Part shown: positions 26,665-36,657 of the stretch, piece by piece
Layout: each line of letters starts with the position of its first letter
How positions within the stretch are numbered: the stretch's first letter is position 1
Notes under the pieces: generated by a model
Databases searched by the model: none
Told to the model about the DNA's origin: nothing
Seen by the model: only the letters and a program-made list of their open reading frames with translations
Position numbers and translations under genes: made by a program
Origin: Edwardsiella anguillarum ET080813
GTDB lineage: Bacteria > Pseudomonadota > Gammaproteobacteria > Enterobacterales > Enterobacteriaceae
Direction of reading: 5' to 3'
Assembly: GCF_000264765.2 (NCBI RefSeq)
Contig: NZ_CP006664.1
Location: 2,728,001 to 2,792,000 of the forward strand
Length of the DNA: 64,000 nt

Positions 26665-28080
26665 TTAGACTTCTTTTAATTTGGCGGTGAAGTGGCGGAG
26701 CACCTTCGGTTCGTAAATAAATTCCAGTCCTTTAATATTTTTGGCGCTCTGCTTGATCTGTTGGAATGCCTCGATAATAAAGTCCATGTGCGTCTGGGTA
26801 TAGGTGGCGCGCGGAATGGTCAGGCGCAGCAGCTCGGCGGGGCAGGGCAGCTGTTGACCGGTTTTCGGGTCGCGGCCGAGTAAGAAGGAGCCGATTTCGA
26901 CGGCTCGGATACCCGCAACCTTATACAGTTCACAGGCCAATGCCTGGGCCGGGAACTGCTCGGCGGGGATATGCGGTAACAGCTTACCGGCATCGACGAA
27001 GGCGGCGTGGCCCCCAGCCTGCTGGCAGGTGATGCCGATCGCCTCCAGCCCATCGACCAGGTATTGCACCTGGGTGATGCGGTAGGCCAGCCAATCCTGG
27101 TTCATGCCATCGTGTAGCCCGACGGCCAGGCGCTCCATGGCGCCCCCCTCCAGGCCGCCATAGGTCGGGAAGCCCTCTTGCACCACACACAGCGTGCGGC
27201 ATTCGGTGTAGACATCGAAGAAGCGCTCATCTTTAAAGCACAGCAGGCCGCCCATCGGCACCATGGCGTCTTTCTTCGCCGACATGGCGAGCATATCGGC
27301 AAACTTGTAGGTTTCGCGGGTGATCGCGTCAATGCTCCAGTCGCGGTATTCCGCCTCGCGTTGCTGGACGAAGTAGGCGTTTTCGGCGAAGCGGGCGGAG
27401 TCCATCACCACCGGAATCTCGTATTTCTGCGCAACGGCGTACATCGCCTTCAGGTTGGCGATGGAGACCGGTTGGCCGCCCGCCGAGTTACAGGTGATCG
27501 TCGCCACGATATACGGTACGTTGTTGGCCCCGACCTCGCGGATGCCTTGCTCCAGCTTGTCGATGTCGAAGTTACCTTTAAAGTCATGGCGTGCGGCGGT
27601 ATCGAAGGCCTCTTCGATGTAGACGTTGCGGATAGTGCAGCCGTTGATCTGGCTATGGCCCTGGGTGGTATCGAAGAAATAGTTGGAGAAGGCCACCATC
27701 TTGTTTCTATCCAATCCCTTCTCTTGCTCACGCTTCTTGATCAGCACCGGAATATAAATTTGCTCGGCGCCGCGCCCCTGGTGGGTGGGGATGGTGTATT
27801 GATAGCCAAAGATCTGCTTAACGGCGTCGACCAGCGCGTAGTAGCTGCGGCTGCCGCTGTATGCCTCGTCGCCGCGCATCATCGCGGCCTGCATATTCTG
27901 CGTGACGGCGCCGGTGCCGCTGTCGGTCAGCAGATCGATAAACACGTCTTCGCTATCCAGCAGGAAAGGGTTCATCCCCGATGCGGCGATCGCCTGCTCG
28001 CGATGCTCGCGAGTCGTTCTTTTTACCGGTTCAATAACGCGAATACGGAATGGTTCTGGTAAATGTTTAAAGTTATCCAT
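26665..28080 (-). CDS. tnaA: Tryptophanase TnaA
   Basis: This 471-residue PLP enzyme cleaves tryptophan to indole, pyruvate and ammonia. The start at 28080 ([15 protein letters not shown]) matches the E. coli protein in length and sequence; a GTG three codons upstream is possible, but GGGTGA serves as the Shine-Dalgarno for 28080. The PLP-binding Lys lies in [13 protein letters not shown] (about residue 270). Sequence identity to enterobacterial TnaA is high along the whole length with no damage. Expression should depend on CRP and on the TnaC leader about 190 bp upstream. Confidence 0.97.
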   Translation of the reverse strand: MDNFKHLPEPFRIRVIEPVKRTTREHREQAIAASGMNPFLLDSEDVFIDLLTDSGTGAVTQNMQAAMMRGDEAYSGSRSYYALVDAVKQIFGYQYTIPTHQGRGAEQIYIPVLIKKREQEKGLDRNKMVAFSNYFFDTTQGHSQINGCTIRNVYIEEAFDTAARHDFKGNFDIDKLEQGIREVGANNVPYIVATITCNSAGGQPVSIANLKAMYAVAQKYEIPVVMDSARFAENAYFVQQREAEYRDWSIDAITRETYKFADMLAMSAKKDAMVPMGGLLCFKDERFFDVYTECRTLCVVQEGFPTYGGLEGGAMERLAVGLHDGMNQDWLAYRITQVQYLVDGLEAIGITCQQAGGHAAFVDAGKLLPHIPAEQFPAQALACELYKVAGIRAVEIGSFLLGRDPKTGQQLPCPAELLRLTIPRATYTQTHMDFIIEAFQQIKQSAKNIKGLEFIYEPKVLRHFTAKLKEV

Positions 28081-28272
28081 TTTGCTCACCCTTTTAAATA
28101 TACAGGTAGGGAGTGTTCTTTTCCGGCGGAGAAGAACACTGTAGATAAATAAAATATATAGCGAAGCGGAGCGGACATAATAAAACAGTTATGCCGTGGT
28201 GCACGTTCGCATAGAGTCAATCCCGCATGGCGTTATCCTATGCGAGTTTGCCAAAGGTGTCAGGATGGGAGA

Positions 28273-28350
28273 TTAGGAAAAGAATTCGACGAGGATGGTG
28301 TCGAGATTAAACCACTTGCTAGGAATATTTGTTTCACATAGTTTTTTCAT
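28273..28350 (-). CDS. tnaC: TnaC-like tryptophanase leader peptide, with an apparent frameshift before the key proline
   Basis: This 25-codon leader reads MKKLCETNIPSKWFNLDTI and continues LVEFFS. The core SKWFN-x-D matches E. coli TnaC around Trp12 and Asp16 (here Trp13 and Asp17). Twelve residues after Trp, where TnaC has its essential Pro24, the last codon is TCC (Ser) followed by TAA. Removing one T from the TTCTTTTCC run would read FFP at exactly that position and continue NLPS to a TGA, like the longer Proteus-type leader. AAGGA lies 12 nt before the ATG. As written, tryptophan-dependent stalling should be impaired. Confidence 0.82.
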   Translation of the reverse strand: MKKLCETNIPSKWFNLDTILVEFFS

Positions 28351-28380
28351 GATATGCAAACATCCTTAGTGAACGCTGTG

Positions 28381-28447
28381 ACTATAAAATGCACACGGCG
28401 ACTTTATTTGTCTATTGTTATATTGGTTAATTGTGATGGGATTCACG
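28381..28447 (-). promoter_or_regulatory. tna promoter with CRP-binding site
   Basis: TGTGA-TGGGAT-TCACG at 28432-28447 is a near-consensus CRP site on the axis of the minus-strand promoter. A TATAGT -10 hexamer lies at 28386-28381. A start of transcription about 28378 would put the CRP centre near -61.5, the same class I spacing as the E. coli tna promoter. No good -35 is present, as expected for a CRP-dependent promoter. Confidence 0.75.
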
Positions 28448-28760
28448 CGCCATAATTTAACTCAGGTATTTTTCAGGCCAAGCCGGTGTGGCGGTTATCG
28501 TTGGCATGGCGGGGTAATTTCTTGGGTGATCATCATCGGTGGAGCACCGCGGGGAATATGACGCCGCGTCGCCCCCACCCTGTATAGCGCCTGTTATGTC
28601 ACACCAGTTTTTGAGCGGGCGGGCGCGGCGTGGATCGTGCTGGTTCCGCCGCCGATATTGCTCAGGGGGATAGCGAAGTGTTGGCGCAGTGGAGGGATAA
28701 AGGCGCGGATGTTGGCATCGCTGCGCGGCGGCGGTCTGCTCCGGGTCGCGGCGGCGGATC
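28448..28760. other. About 310-bp gap between the tna promoter and the dsdC stop codon
   Basis: Nothing recognisable is seen. Short ORFs run through in both directions (for example 28594-28869 on the minus strand), but they overlap dsdC out of frame and have no known motif. No clear terminator follows dsdC. Confidence 0.5.
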
Positions 28761-29702
28761 TCAGCGCTGCGCTCCCCGCTGCGCCTGCTGCTGTAGCCAG
28801 CCGATAAAGGCGTCGATTTTGGGCCACTGGCGTCCCGGCAGGGTGGTGGCATAGTAGTGCTGATGGCACTGTAGCGCCATTTGGCCGAAGGGGGCGATCA
28901 GCTCGCCGCTGTCGAGCCGCTTTTGCACCAGCCGCTTACGCCCCATGGCCACCCCGATATGGTTCATCGCGGCGATGACCGCTAGATCGGAACGGTCGAA
29001 TCCAATGCCGGCGGCGGGCGGCAGGGGGACGGCAAAATGCTGCGCCCAGCCGAACCACTCATCGGTGCCGGAATCGTTGCTCCAGGCCTGCCTGTCGTGC
29101 AGCAGCGTACAGTGCTGCAGATGGTGCGGCGCGTTTAGCAGGTTGAACTGCCGGGCGTAGTCGGCGCTGCAGACGGGGAGGATGGCCTCATCCATCAGGA
29201 GATGGTGGCTCAGCTGTGCCGAGGGGGCGTCGTCAAAATAGATGGCCACATCAACCCCCGACCACTGCAGGTTGACGTTGTCATTGCCGGTCAGGATCGT
29301 CAGCGAAATCGAGGGGTAGCGCCGGGCAAAGTCGCCCAGGGCGGGCACCAGCCAGCACTGCGCGATGGAGGGGCGGGAGTAGACCGTCAGGGTGCCGGAA
29401 AGACGCTGGTTTTTGATGTCCAGGAGCTCCTGGTTCAGGACATCCAGCGATGACTTTAGCGCCCAGTATACCCGCTTGCCCTCCGGCGTCAGCTCGACCT
29501 TTCGGTGCGAGCGCACGAACAGCAGAATAGCCAGATCGGCCTCCAGCTGGGTGATCTGATGGCTGATGGCGCTGGGACTCAGGGAGAGCTCGGCCGCGGC
29601 CAGGGCGAAGGACTGGTGACGGGCGGCGACCTCAAAGGTATGGAGCTTGGCAAGCTGCCAGCCGTTAAGGGGGCGGTTTCTGACTTCTCGTAGCGATTCC
29701 AT
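28761..29702 (-). CDS. dsdC: LysR-type D-serine regulator DsdC
   Basis: This 313-residue LysR regulator has an N-terminal winged HTH at about residues 16-75 (TFEVAARHQSFALAAAELSL, then SAISHQITQLE) and a type 2 periplasmic-binding-fold effector domain. It is divergent from dsdX-dsdA with a 226-bp gap, exactly as in E. coli, where DsdC activates dsdXA in response to D-serine. The start at 29702 (MESLREVRNRPLNGW) matches the family N-terminus. Confidence 0.94.
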   Translation of the reverse strand: MESLREVRNRPLNGWQLAKLHTFEVAARHQSFALAAAELSLSPSAISHQITQLEADLAILLFVRSHRKVELTPEGKRVYWALKSSLDVLNQELLDIKNQRLSGTLTVYSRPSIAQCWLVPALGDFARRYPSISLTILTGNDNVNLQWSGVDVAIYFDDAPSAQLSHHLLMDEAILPVCSADYARQFNLLNAPHHLQHCTLLHDRQAWSNDSGTDEWFGWAQHFAVPLPPAAGIGFDRSDLAVIAAMNHIGVAMGRKRLVQKRLDSGELIAPFGQMALQCHQHYYATTLPGRQWPKIDAFIGWLQQQAQRGAQR

Positions 29703-29928
29703 GGCGTCATCAGGCAGGGTGCGAAGGAAGGGAGTGTAAAGAAATTTGCTGCATATTTCATCATATTGATGAGCGTTTCTGACTTATTTTCTATTCCCAG
29801 CGTTTTATTTGATGTCGGTCACGCCATTGCATCTGTTTTCCTCATGTGAGCCGCCAATTATATCGTTTGTCAGCCGATGCGGTTTCTTTGTTCAATAGCA
29901 CCGGGTTAATTACAGGGTAAGGTGAGAT

Positions 29929-31266
29929 ATGCACTCGCAAATTTGGGTTGTGGGCACGCTGCTGATCAGCATCGTGTTAATCGTACTGACTATCATAAAA
30001 TGTAAACTGCACCCGTTTCTGGCCCTGCTGCTGGCCAGTTTCTTTGTCGGCACCATGATGGGAATGGGGCCGCTGGATATGGTTAACGCCATTGAGAGCG
30101 GTATTGGCAGCACGCTGGGGTTCCTGGCGGCGGTGATCGGCCTGGGCACCATCCTGGGCAAGATGATGGAGATCTCCGGGGCGGCAGAGCGTATCGGCAT
30201 CACCCTGCAGCGCTGCCGCTGGCTCTCTACCGATGTCATTATGGTGCTGGTGGGGCTGATCTGCGGCATTACGCTGTTTGTGGAAGTGGGCGTGGTGCTG
30301 CTGATCCCGCTGGCGTTCTCCATTGCTAAGAAGACCAACACCTCACTGCTGAAGCTGGCGATCCCGCTGTGTACCGCGCTGATGGCCGTGCACTGCGTGG
30401 TGCCGCCGCATCCGGCGGCGCTGTTTGTGGTGAATAAGCTGGGCGCGGATATCGGTACGGTGATCGTCTATGGTCTGCTGGTTGGCTTAATCGCCTCGTT
30501 GGTCGGCGGGCCGCTGTTCCTGAAGCTGGTCGGCAACCGCCTGCCGTTTAAGGCGATCCCGGCAGAGTTTGCCGATCTGCAGGTGCGCGATGAAAAGACG
30601 CTGCCCTCGCTGGGCGCCACGCTGTTTACCGTATTGCTGCCGATTGCGCTGATGCTGGTAAAAACCCTGGCCGAGCTGAATATGGCGAAGGCGGGATCGC
30701 TGTATACGCTGCTGGAGTTTATCGGTAATCCGATAACCGCCATGTTTATCGCCGTCTTTGTCGCCTATTACATTCTGGGGCTGCGTCAGCATATGGGGAT
30801 GGGGACGCTGCTGAGCCAAACCGAAAATGGCTTCGGCGCTATTGCCAATATCCTGCTGATTATTGGCGCAGGCGGTGCGTTTAACGCCATTTTAAAAAGC
30901 AGTGGCTTGGCGGACAGCCTGGCGCTGATCCTCTCTAACCTGCATATGCACCCGATTTTGCTGGCCTGGCTGGTGGCGCTGATCCTGCATGCGGCGGTGG
31001 GGTCGGCGACGGTGGCGATGATGGGGGCCACGGCGATCGTGGCGCCGATGTTGCCGCTGTATCCCAACGTCAGTCCTGAAATCATCGCGATCGCCATCGG
31101 CTCCGGCGCGATTGGTTGCACGATCGTTACGGACTCGCTGTTCTGGCTGGTGAAGCAGTACTGCGGAGCAACGCTGAACGAAACCTTTAAATACTATACG
31201 ACCGCAACCTTTATTGCGTCGATTATTGCCCTGGCAAGCACCTTCTTGCTCTCTTTCATTATCTAA
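29929..31266 (+). CDS. dsdX: D-serine transporter DsdX (GntP family)
   Basis: This 445-residue inner-membrane permease has about 12 hydrophobic segments and the GntP-family sequences [29 protein letters not shown] and [14 protein letters not shown]. In E. coli DsdX imports D-serine for deamination by DsdA. It begins 226 bp from divergent dsdC and ends 14 bp before dsdA, so the two are one operon. Other GntP substrates are possible in isolation, but the neighbours decide. Confidence 0.95.
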   Translation: MHSQIWVVGTLLISIVLIVLTIIKCKLHPFLALLLASFFVGTMMGMGPLDMVNAIESGIGSTLGFLAAVIGLGTILGKMMEISGAAERIGITLQRCRWLSTDVIMVLVGLICGITLFVEVGVVLLIPLAFSIAKKTNTSLLKLAIPLCTALMAVHCVVPPHPAALFVVNKLGADIGTVIVYGLLVGLIASLVGGPLFLKLVGNRLPFKAIPAEFADLQVRDEKTLPSLGATLFTVLLPIALMLVKTLAELNMAKAGSLYTLLEFIGNPITAMFIAVFVAYYILGLRQHMGMGTLLSQTENGFGAIANILLIIGAGGAFNAILKSSGLADSLALILSNLHMHPILLAWLVALILHAAVGSATVAMMGATAIVAPMLPLYPNVSPEIIAIAIGSGAIGCTIVTDSLFWLVKQYCGATLNETFKYYTTATFIASIIALASTFLLSFII

Positions 31267-31280
31267 GTATCAAGAGACGT

Positions 31281-32612
31281 ATGATGACGAACATTAATAT
31301 GACCTCACTTATTGCCCAGTATCCGTTGGTGGCCGATCTGGTGAATTTACGGGAAACCGTCTGGTTTAACCCGGCGACGACGACGCTGGTGGAAGGACTC
31401 CCCTATGTTGGTCTGACGGCGCAGGACGTGCAAGATGCCCACGATCGCCTGGCCCGCTTTGCCCCTTATCTGGCCAAGGCGTTTCCGGAGACGGCGGCGA
31501 CCAACGGTATCATTGAGTCCGAACTGGCGGCGATCCCGGCCATGCAGCGGCGTCTAGCGCAGGAGTACGGCCAGCCGATCGGCGGTCAGCTGCTGCTGAA
31601 AAAAGACAGCCATCTGCCGATCTCCGGCTCCATTAAGGCCCGCGGCGGCATCTATGAGGTGCTGGCGCACGCAGAAAAGTTGGCGCTGGAGGCCGGTCTG
31701 CTGACGACGGATCAGGACTACGGCATCCTGCTTACCCCGGCGTTTAAACACTTTTTCAGCCAGTACAGCATCGCCGTTGGCTCCACCGGCAATCTGGGCA
31801 TGTCTATCGGCATTATGAGCGCCAGCCTGGGCTTTAAGGTTACCGTTCATATGTCGGCCGATGCCCGTGAGTGGAAGAAGGCCAAGCTGCGTAGCCACGG
31901 TGTGACGGTGGTGGAGTATGACGAGGACTACGGGGTGGCGGTAGAGCAGGGACGTAAGGCGGCGGAGTCCGATCCCAACTGCTTCTTTATCGACGATGAG
32001 AACTCCCGCACCCTGTTTTTGGGCTACGCGGTGGCCGGCGAGCGGCTGAAGGCGCAGTTTGCCGCGCAGGGGCGTACGGTCGATGCCGATCATCCGCTGT
32101 TCGTCTACCTGCCGTGCGGCGTCGGCGGCGGTCCCGGTGGGGTCGCGTTTGGCCTGAAGCTGGCCTTCGGCGACAACGTACATTGCTTCTTTGCCGAGCC
32201 GACCCACTCTCCCTGCATGCTGCTGGGGGTGTATACCGGTCTGCATGACGCCATCGCCGTGCAGGATCTGGGGATCGATAATCTGACGGCGGCGGATGGA
32301 CTGGCCGTTGGCCGCGCCTCTGGCTTTGTGGGGCGGGCCATGGAGCGCCTGCTGGACGGCTGCTATACGCTCGACGATCAGAGCCTGTATAACATGCTGG
32401 GCTGGCTGGCGCAGGAGGAGGGCATTCGTCTGGAGCCCTCGGCGCTGGCCGGTATGGCGGGACCTGTCCATGTCTGCGCCTCGGCGGAGTATCCGCGGAT
32501 GCACCACTTCGGCGAGCAGCAGCTGGCGCAGGCGACCCATCTGGTGTGGGCGACCGGCGGCGGCATGGTGCCTGAACGCGAGATGGCGCAGAACCTGGCG
32601 AAAGGACGCTGA
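31281..32612 (+). CDS. dsdA: D-serine dehydratase DsdA
   Basis: This 443-residue fold-type II PLP enzyme deaminates D-serine to pyruvate and ammonia. The PLP-Lys motif is [12 protein letters not shown] (about residue 118), the phosphate loop [11 protein letters not shown] (about 168), and the C-terminal glycine-rich [14 protein letters not shown] (about 278). Length equals E. coli DsdA. It is the last gene of dsdXA and is followed closely by a terminator. Confidence 0.97.
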   Translation: MMTNINMTSLIAQYPLVADLVNLRETVWFNPATTTLVEGLPYVGLTAQDVQDAHDRLARFAPYLAKAFPETAATNGIIESELAAIPAMQRRLAQEYGQPIGGQLLLKKDSHLPISGSIKARGGIYEVLAHAEKLALEAGLLTTDQDYGILLTPAFKHFFSQYSIAVGSTGNLGMSIGIMSASLGFKVTVHMSADAREWKKAKLRSHGVTVVEYDEDYGVAVEQGRKAAESDPNCFFIDDENSRTLFLGYAVAGERLKAQFAAQGRTVDADHPLFVYLPCGVGGGPGGVAFGLKLAFGDNVHCFFAEPTHSPCMLLGVYTGLHDAIAVQDLGIDNLTAADGLAVGRASGFVGRAMERLLDGCYTLDDQSLYNMLGWLAQEEGIRLEPSALAGMAGPVHVCASAEYPRMHHFGEQQLAQATHLVWATGGGMVPEREMAQNLAKGR

Positions 32613-32613
32613 C

Positions 32614-32662
32614 GCGCGGGCGGCTGTCCGGCGGCGTTTCGTTGCCGGGCGGCCGCGCTTTT
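32614..32662 (+). terminator. Rho-independent terminator of dsdXA
   Basis: A GC-rich hairpin starts 2 nt after the dsdA stop. GCGCGG (32614-32619) pairs with CCGCGC (32653-32658), with an inner CCGGC/GCCGG stem. It is followed by TTTT. Confidence 0.75.
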
Positions 32663-32722
32663 AACGCCCTGCGGCGTCGGTAACGCGGCGCCGCCGTTTT
32701 TCGGTTTACGGCCTCGCCGCGA

Positions 32723-33520
32723 TCATTTTTTGCCCAGGCGGCCTGCCACCCTTTCCAGCTTTATCATTAAACAGAGCGTAATGGCTACCAGCACAATTGT
32801 CAGCGCCGCGCCGTCGGCAATATTGCCGCGGTCGGTCAGGCTAAAAATAGCGACGGGCAGTGTGGACCACCCCGGCGGGTAAATCATCATCGTGGCGCCC
32901 AGCTCCCCCATCGAGAGCGATAAGCTCAGCGCCAGCGCCGAGATCATCCAGGGCATCAGCAGCGGCAGCGTGACGTGGCGCATACGATACCACGGCGTTG
33001 CGCCGAGGCTGGATGCCACATGTTCAATGTCTGCCGGCAGGCGGGCTAACCCCGTGGAGACGTTGCTGAAGGTAAAGGCCGAAATCAGTACAAAGTGGGC
33101 GGCCAGGACAATCCATAGTGTTCCATTCATCTGTAGCGGCCCTTGGCTGAACGCGACCAGAATCCCCAACCCCACGGAGACCGAGGGGATAGCGCTTGGC
33201 AGGTAAAACGCTAGGCTGAGCCATTTTTGCGCCCTGGCGCTGTATTGGCGCAGGGCCAGGGCCGCCCATACACCGCACAGCAGGGCAAACAGGCTGGCGC
33301 AAAAGCCGACCACCAGACTGGCCAGCAGGGCGTCCCATGCGGCGCCGCGAAACGCATTCACAAAGTGCATCAGCGTGAATCCGCTGGGCAGAATGCCGTT
33401 CCACTGCTGGCTGAGGCTGGACATCAGAATGACCAGCAGCGGAAGAAAGAAGATCACGGTAAAGAGCGTCGTTGCCACGACGCCGGCGGCGATGCGCCCT
33501 TTGCGAGACCAAATCAGCAT
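32723..33520 (-). CDS. phnV: 2-aminoethylphosphonate ABC transporter permease PhnV
   Basis: This 265-residue inner-membrane permease has six membrane segments and the binding-protein-dependent transport loop (EHVASSLGATPWYRMRHVTLP, about 165-185) that contacts the ATPase PhnT. It is the last gene of phnSTUV and its start overlaps phnU by 7 bp. Together with PhnU it forms the transmembrane channel for 2-aminoethylphosphonate, as in Salmonella. Confidence 0.93.
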   Translation of the reverse strand: MLIWSRKGRIAAGVVATTLFTVIFFLPLLVILMSSLSQQWNGILPSGFTLMHFVNAFRGAAWDALLASLVVGFCASLFALLCGVWAALALRQYSARAQKWLSLAFYLPSAIPSVSVGLGILVAFSQGPLQMNGTLWIVLAAHFVLISAFTFSNVSTGLARLPADIEHVASSLGATPWYRMRHVTLPLLMPWMISALALSLSLSMGELGATMMIYPPGWSTLPVAIFSLTDRGNIADGAALTIVLVAITLCLMIKLERVAGRLGKK

Positions 33521-34383
33521 GGTTGGCTCCTTAGGTGGGTGCGCGAGACGGCCAGGCGATACAGGGAAAACAGCCCCAGCGAGAGCAGAATATTGATCAG
33601 CGCAATCATACAGGCGACGCCGTAATCCGACTCCAGGATGGCTTTGCTGTAGACCATCATCGGCAGCGTATTGACGCCCTTGGCGCCAATAAACAGCACA
33701 ATGCCGAACTCATTGGTCGTGAGCAGCAGGCACAGGCTGCCGCCCGCCAGCAGGGCGGGCAGCGCCGCCGGAAAGATGACTCGGGCTATTATCTGGTGCG
33801 GGCGGGCCCCCAGGATGCTGGCGGCCTCCAGCTGACTTTTGTCGATTTGCCGCAGGGCGGCCATCAGCGGGCGCATGACCAGGGGGGTAAAAACGGTTAT
33901 CTCGGCGAGGATCACCCCTTGCAGAGAGTAGAGAAAGCTTACCGGCGGTAGCTCAAAGCCGAACAGCTGCATCAGCGTGCCGTTGAGTAACCCGGCGGAG
34001 CCGTAAATAAAGGTAAACGCCAGGGTGATAAGGAAGGTTGGCAGGGCGATAAACGTATCGACGACCCGGCCGATCAGCTCGCTTCCCGGAAAAGGGATAA
34101 AGACCAGGATAAGCGACAGCACACTGCCCAACAGAAGGCAGCCGGCGGTGGCGAAAAAGGCAATTTGCAGGGTATTGATCAGCGCGCCGGTAAAGCGCCT
34201 GGACTCCACGACCTGCCAGAGGCTCTCCAAGCCCATTCCCCCATGAGGCGTGCTCAGGGCCTGCTCTGCAATGAGCAGCAAGGGGTAGAGAAACAGGGTC
34301 GCCAGCACCAGCAGCGGCGGCGCCAGCCAGCGCAGCGGGCGCAGCACGGGGCGGGATCTTTCCAGTGTCATAAAAAGCGACAT
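33514..34383 (-). CDS. phnU: 2-aminoethylphosphonate ABC transporter permease PhnU
   Basis: This 289-residue permease has six membrane segments and the EAA loop (LEAASILGARPHQIIARVIFP, about 180-200). It is the second channel subunit of the phosphonate importer. It starts 2 bp after the phnT stop and overlaps phnV by 7 bp. Naming follows the gene order phnS-T-U-V of the Salmonella locus. Confidence 0.93.
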   Translation of the reverse strand: MSLFMTLERSRPVLRPLRWLAPPLLVLATLFLYPLLLIAEQALSTPHGGMGLESLWQVVESRRFTGALINTLQIAFFATAGCLLLGSVLSLILVFIPFPGSELIGRVVDTFIALPTFLITLAFTFIYGSAGLLNGTLMQLFGFELPPVSFLYSLQGVILAEITVFTPLVMRPLMAALRQIDKSQLEAASILGARPHQIIARVIFPAALPALLAGGSLCLLLTTNEFGIVLFIGAKGVNTLPMMVYSKAILESDYGVACMIALINILLSLGLFSLYRLAVSRTHLRSQPC

Positions 34384-34385
34384 CG

Positions 34386-35495
34386 TTATACCTCAATGAG
34401 AACCGCATCGTCAGGCTCAAACCACAGCGCCAGGCTGTCACCGGGCTGTGGCATGGGGCTGACCTGGGTCATGACTATACGTACGGACTCTCCCGCCACA
34501 TCGCACAGCAAATGGGTTAAGTCGCCCTGCCAGTGTACCGACTGCAGCGTGGCGTTCAGGCGGTTGCTGTTCGCCGTGCGCGGCGCCAGGCTGATATGCT
34601 GCGGGCGAATGCACAGCAGTTTGTGGTATCCATGCTGACCGCCTCGGCTAAAGGCATTGATGATGGCGCCTGCGCAGCTTACGCTGACCATACCGGGCGT
34701 CGGGGTGACGCTCAGGGCCGTAGCCGGGATAATGTTCGCCCGCCCGAGGAACTCTGCCGCAAAACGATTGGGGGGGTGGTGATACAGCGAGCGGGTTTCG
34801 CCGTGGGCTATCATGGTGCCGTCTTTCATTATGCCTATCTTATCCGCCAGCGTGAGGGCTTCGGTCTGATCGTGGGTGACATAAAGGATGGTCAGCTCGG
34901 GCAGCTCTCGGTGTAAGCGGGCTATTTCTTCCACCATCGTGTGGCGGATCTGCGCATCCAGCGCTGACAGGGGCTCATCCAGCAGCAGCACGCGGGGGCG
35001 CACGGCAATCGCCCGGGCAATGGCTACGCGCTGCTGTTGGCCGCCGGAGAGCTGGTGGGGATAACGGGCCGCATAATCGCTCATCCCGACCGTCCTCAGC
35101 GCGTCGTTGACGCGATCGTTAATCAGCGCTTTAGGCTGCTTTTGTGCGCGCAGTCCAAACGCGACGTTATCCTCTACCCGGAGGTGGGGAAACAGCGCAT
35201 AGTTTTGTACCACCATCGCCAGACCCCGTTTATACGGCGGCAGGTGGGTAACGTCGGTACCGCCAATGACAATACGTCCGCCCGTCGGCTGAACAAAACC
35301 CGCCAGCGCCCGCAGCACCGTCGTTTTTCCCGAGCCGGAGGGGCCGATCAGCGCCAGGACCTCGCCTGGTTCAATGGTCAGTGAAAGCGGTTTAAGAACT
35401 ACGTTGCCGTGGTATGCCACGCGCAGGGCGTCAAGGGTAATACCGGAGGCGCCCTGCTGCGCCGGTGTTGGGATAGCGGTGGATTTCATCAGCAT
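34386..35495 (-). CDS. phnT: 2-aminoethylphosphonate ABC transporter ATP-binding protein PhnT
   Basis: This 369-residue ATPase has Walker A GPSGSGKTTVLRAL (about 50-62), signature LSGGQQQRVAIARA (about 150), Walker B RVLLLDEPLSALD and H-loop TILYVTHDQTEAL. It has a C-terminal TOBE domain (about 290-365), as in Pot/Fbp-type importers. It powers phosphonate import with PhnU/PhnV. A second ATG two codons in (35489) is an alternative start. Confidence 0.94.
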   Translation of the reverse strand: MLMKSTAIPTPAQQGASGITLDALRVAYHGNVVLKPLSLTIEPGEVLALIGPSGSGKTTVLRALAGFVQPTGGRIVIGGTDVTHLPPYKRGLAMVVQNYALFPHLRVEDNVAFGLRAQKQPKALINDRVNDALRTVGMSDYAARYPHQLSGGQQQRVAIARAIAVRPRVLLLDEPLSALDAQIRHTMVEEIARLHRELPELTILYVTHDQTEALTLADKIGIMKDGTMIAHGETRSLYHHPPNRFAAEFLGRANIIPATALSVTPTPGMVSVSCAGAIINAFSRGGQHGYHKLLCIRPQHISLAPRTANSNRLNATLQSVHWQGDLTHLLCDVAGESVRIVMTQVSPMPQPGDSLALWFEPDDAVLIEV

Positions 35496-35500
35496 AATGC

Positions 35501-36514
35501 TTACTCGCTATCGGTCACTTTATGCCAGCGGGCGATGTCGGCTGACAGCGAACGCGCGACCTCATCCCAGTCCGGCTGCCAGCTTTTCACGCCCTCAAGC
35601 ATGGCCTTGGCCATCATATAGTTGGCATCCTGCGGTGACACATCGCCGCGTACCGGCATTCCCCAGGAGAGGGCGCTGACGCTGGTTTGCGCCTCCTTGC
35701 TGAGCAGGAAGTTAATTAGCTTTTTGCCGTTCTCGCTTTCCGGCGCACCCTGAACCAGGCCGATGACATACGGAATCGATAATGCGCTGCGCTCCCCCTT
35801 GGCATCGGCGGGCCAGAAGATATTTACGTTCGGGTTGCGCTGCATCTGCGCCAGGTTCATCTGTAAGTCGCCGTTGGCGACGTAGAGCTCGCCTTTATTG
35901 ACCAGGGCGGTGAGCTTGCCGGTCGAGGCAGACGGGCCGATGTTATTGGCCTGCAGCTGGCGGAGATAGTCAAAACCGGCCTCTTTGCTGCCAAAGCTGT
36001 GAAAGGCCTGGAGCATCACGGCGGTGCCGTCAGCGGCCTGACCGGGCGTGGAGTACTGCAGCTTGTTTTTGTACTTGCTGTCGAGCAGATCCTGCCAGCG
36101 TGCCGGGGCGGTTTTCAGCCGCTGGCCGTTGTAGATAAAGCTCAGGTAGTTTTGCACCAAAGGGGAGTAGCGATCGTTGGCGCCCGGGATCTGCTCCGCG
36201 GCATCCGAGGTAAAGCCGGCCAGCAGGTTTTCGGCGGCGGCGCGCTGAATAAACGGCGGGGCGGTTACCAGTACGTCGGCCTGTGGGTTCGTGCGCTCTT
36301 TCGCCAGCCGTTCAACCACAACGCCGCCGCCGCCCTCCACGTAGCGGACGGTGATCCCGGTCGCTTGGGTAAATGCCTTAAATTGCGCTTGATACCAGCT
36401 ATTGTCCCCATCATGTAAACCATCGATAGAGTAAACCGTTACCGTAGAGCCTGCCCATACCGGCGCGGCGGCAAGGGTGAGAGCGGAGAGCAGTGCGAGT
36501 CGGGAGCGTTTCAT
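35501..36514 (-). CDS. phnS: 2-aminoethylphosphonate-binding periplasmic protein PhnS
   Basis: This 337-residue protein has a Sec signal peptide ([16 protein letters not shown], cleavage about 22) followed by [12 protein letters not shown]. It has the iron/phosphonate-type extracellular solute-binding fold ([16 protein letters not shown]). It captures 2-aminoethylphosphonate in the periplasm for PhnTUV. It is the first gene of the import operon, and its promoter region has a palindromic operator at 36545-36562 shared with phnW. Confidence 0.93.
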   Translation of the reverse strand: MKRSRLALLSALTLAAAPVWAGSTVTVYSIDGLHDGDNSWYQAQFKAFTQATGITVRYVEGGGGVVVERLAKERTNPQADVLVTAPPFIQRAAAENLLAGFTSDAAEQIPGANDRYSPLVQNYLSFIYNGQRLKTAPARWQDLLDSKYKNKLQYSTPGQAADGTAVMLQAFHSFGSKEAGFDYLRQLQANNIGPSASTGKLTALVNKGELYVANGDLQMNLAQMQRNPNVNIFWPADAKGERSALSIPYVIGLVQGAPESENGKKLINFLLSKEAQTSVSALSWGMPVRGDVSPQDANYMMAKAMLEGVKSWQPDWDEVARSLSADIARWHKVTDSE

Positions 36515-36544
36515 CGAGATAGCCTCATTGCATGCGTTAAACTC

Positions 36545-36595
36545 ATCTGGCCTATACCAGATTTTCGCTGTTACGCTAAACGGCTTTTATGACAA
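36545..36595 (-). promoter_or_regulatory. phnSTUV promoter with PhnR-type operator
   Basis: On the minus strand a TTGTCA -35 (36595-36590), 16-bp spacer and TAACAG -10 (36573-36568) are followed at about +1 by ATCTGGTATAGGCCAGAT (36545-36562). This is an 18-bp inverted repeat with 6-bp perfect arms. Almost the same core, TCTGGTATAGACCA, follows the phnW promoter. HutC-type GntR regulators bind this kind of site, so PhnR is the likely ligand. Confidence 0.65.
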
Positions 36596-36657
36596 TACGA
36601 TGAAGGCACGCTATTTTTCGCCGCCGCAGCGGCAGAGCGCGGGCGGCGTTGGGGAGA

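Noticed and set aside
28273-28350. -1 programmed frameshift as explanation of the TnaC sequence
   Set aside because: Restoring proline needs a +1 shift (skip one T). The run is not a standard -1 slippery heptamer, so mutation or sequence error is more likely.
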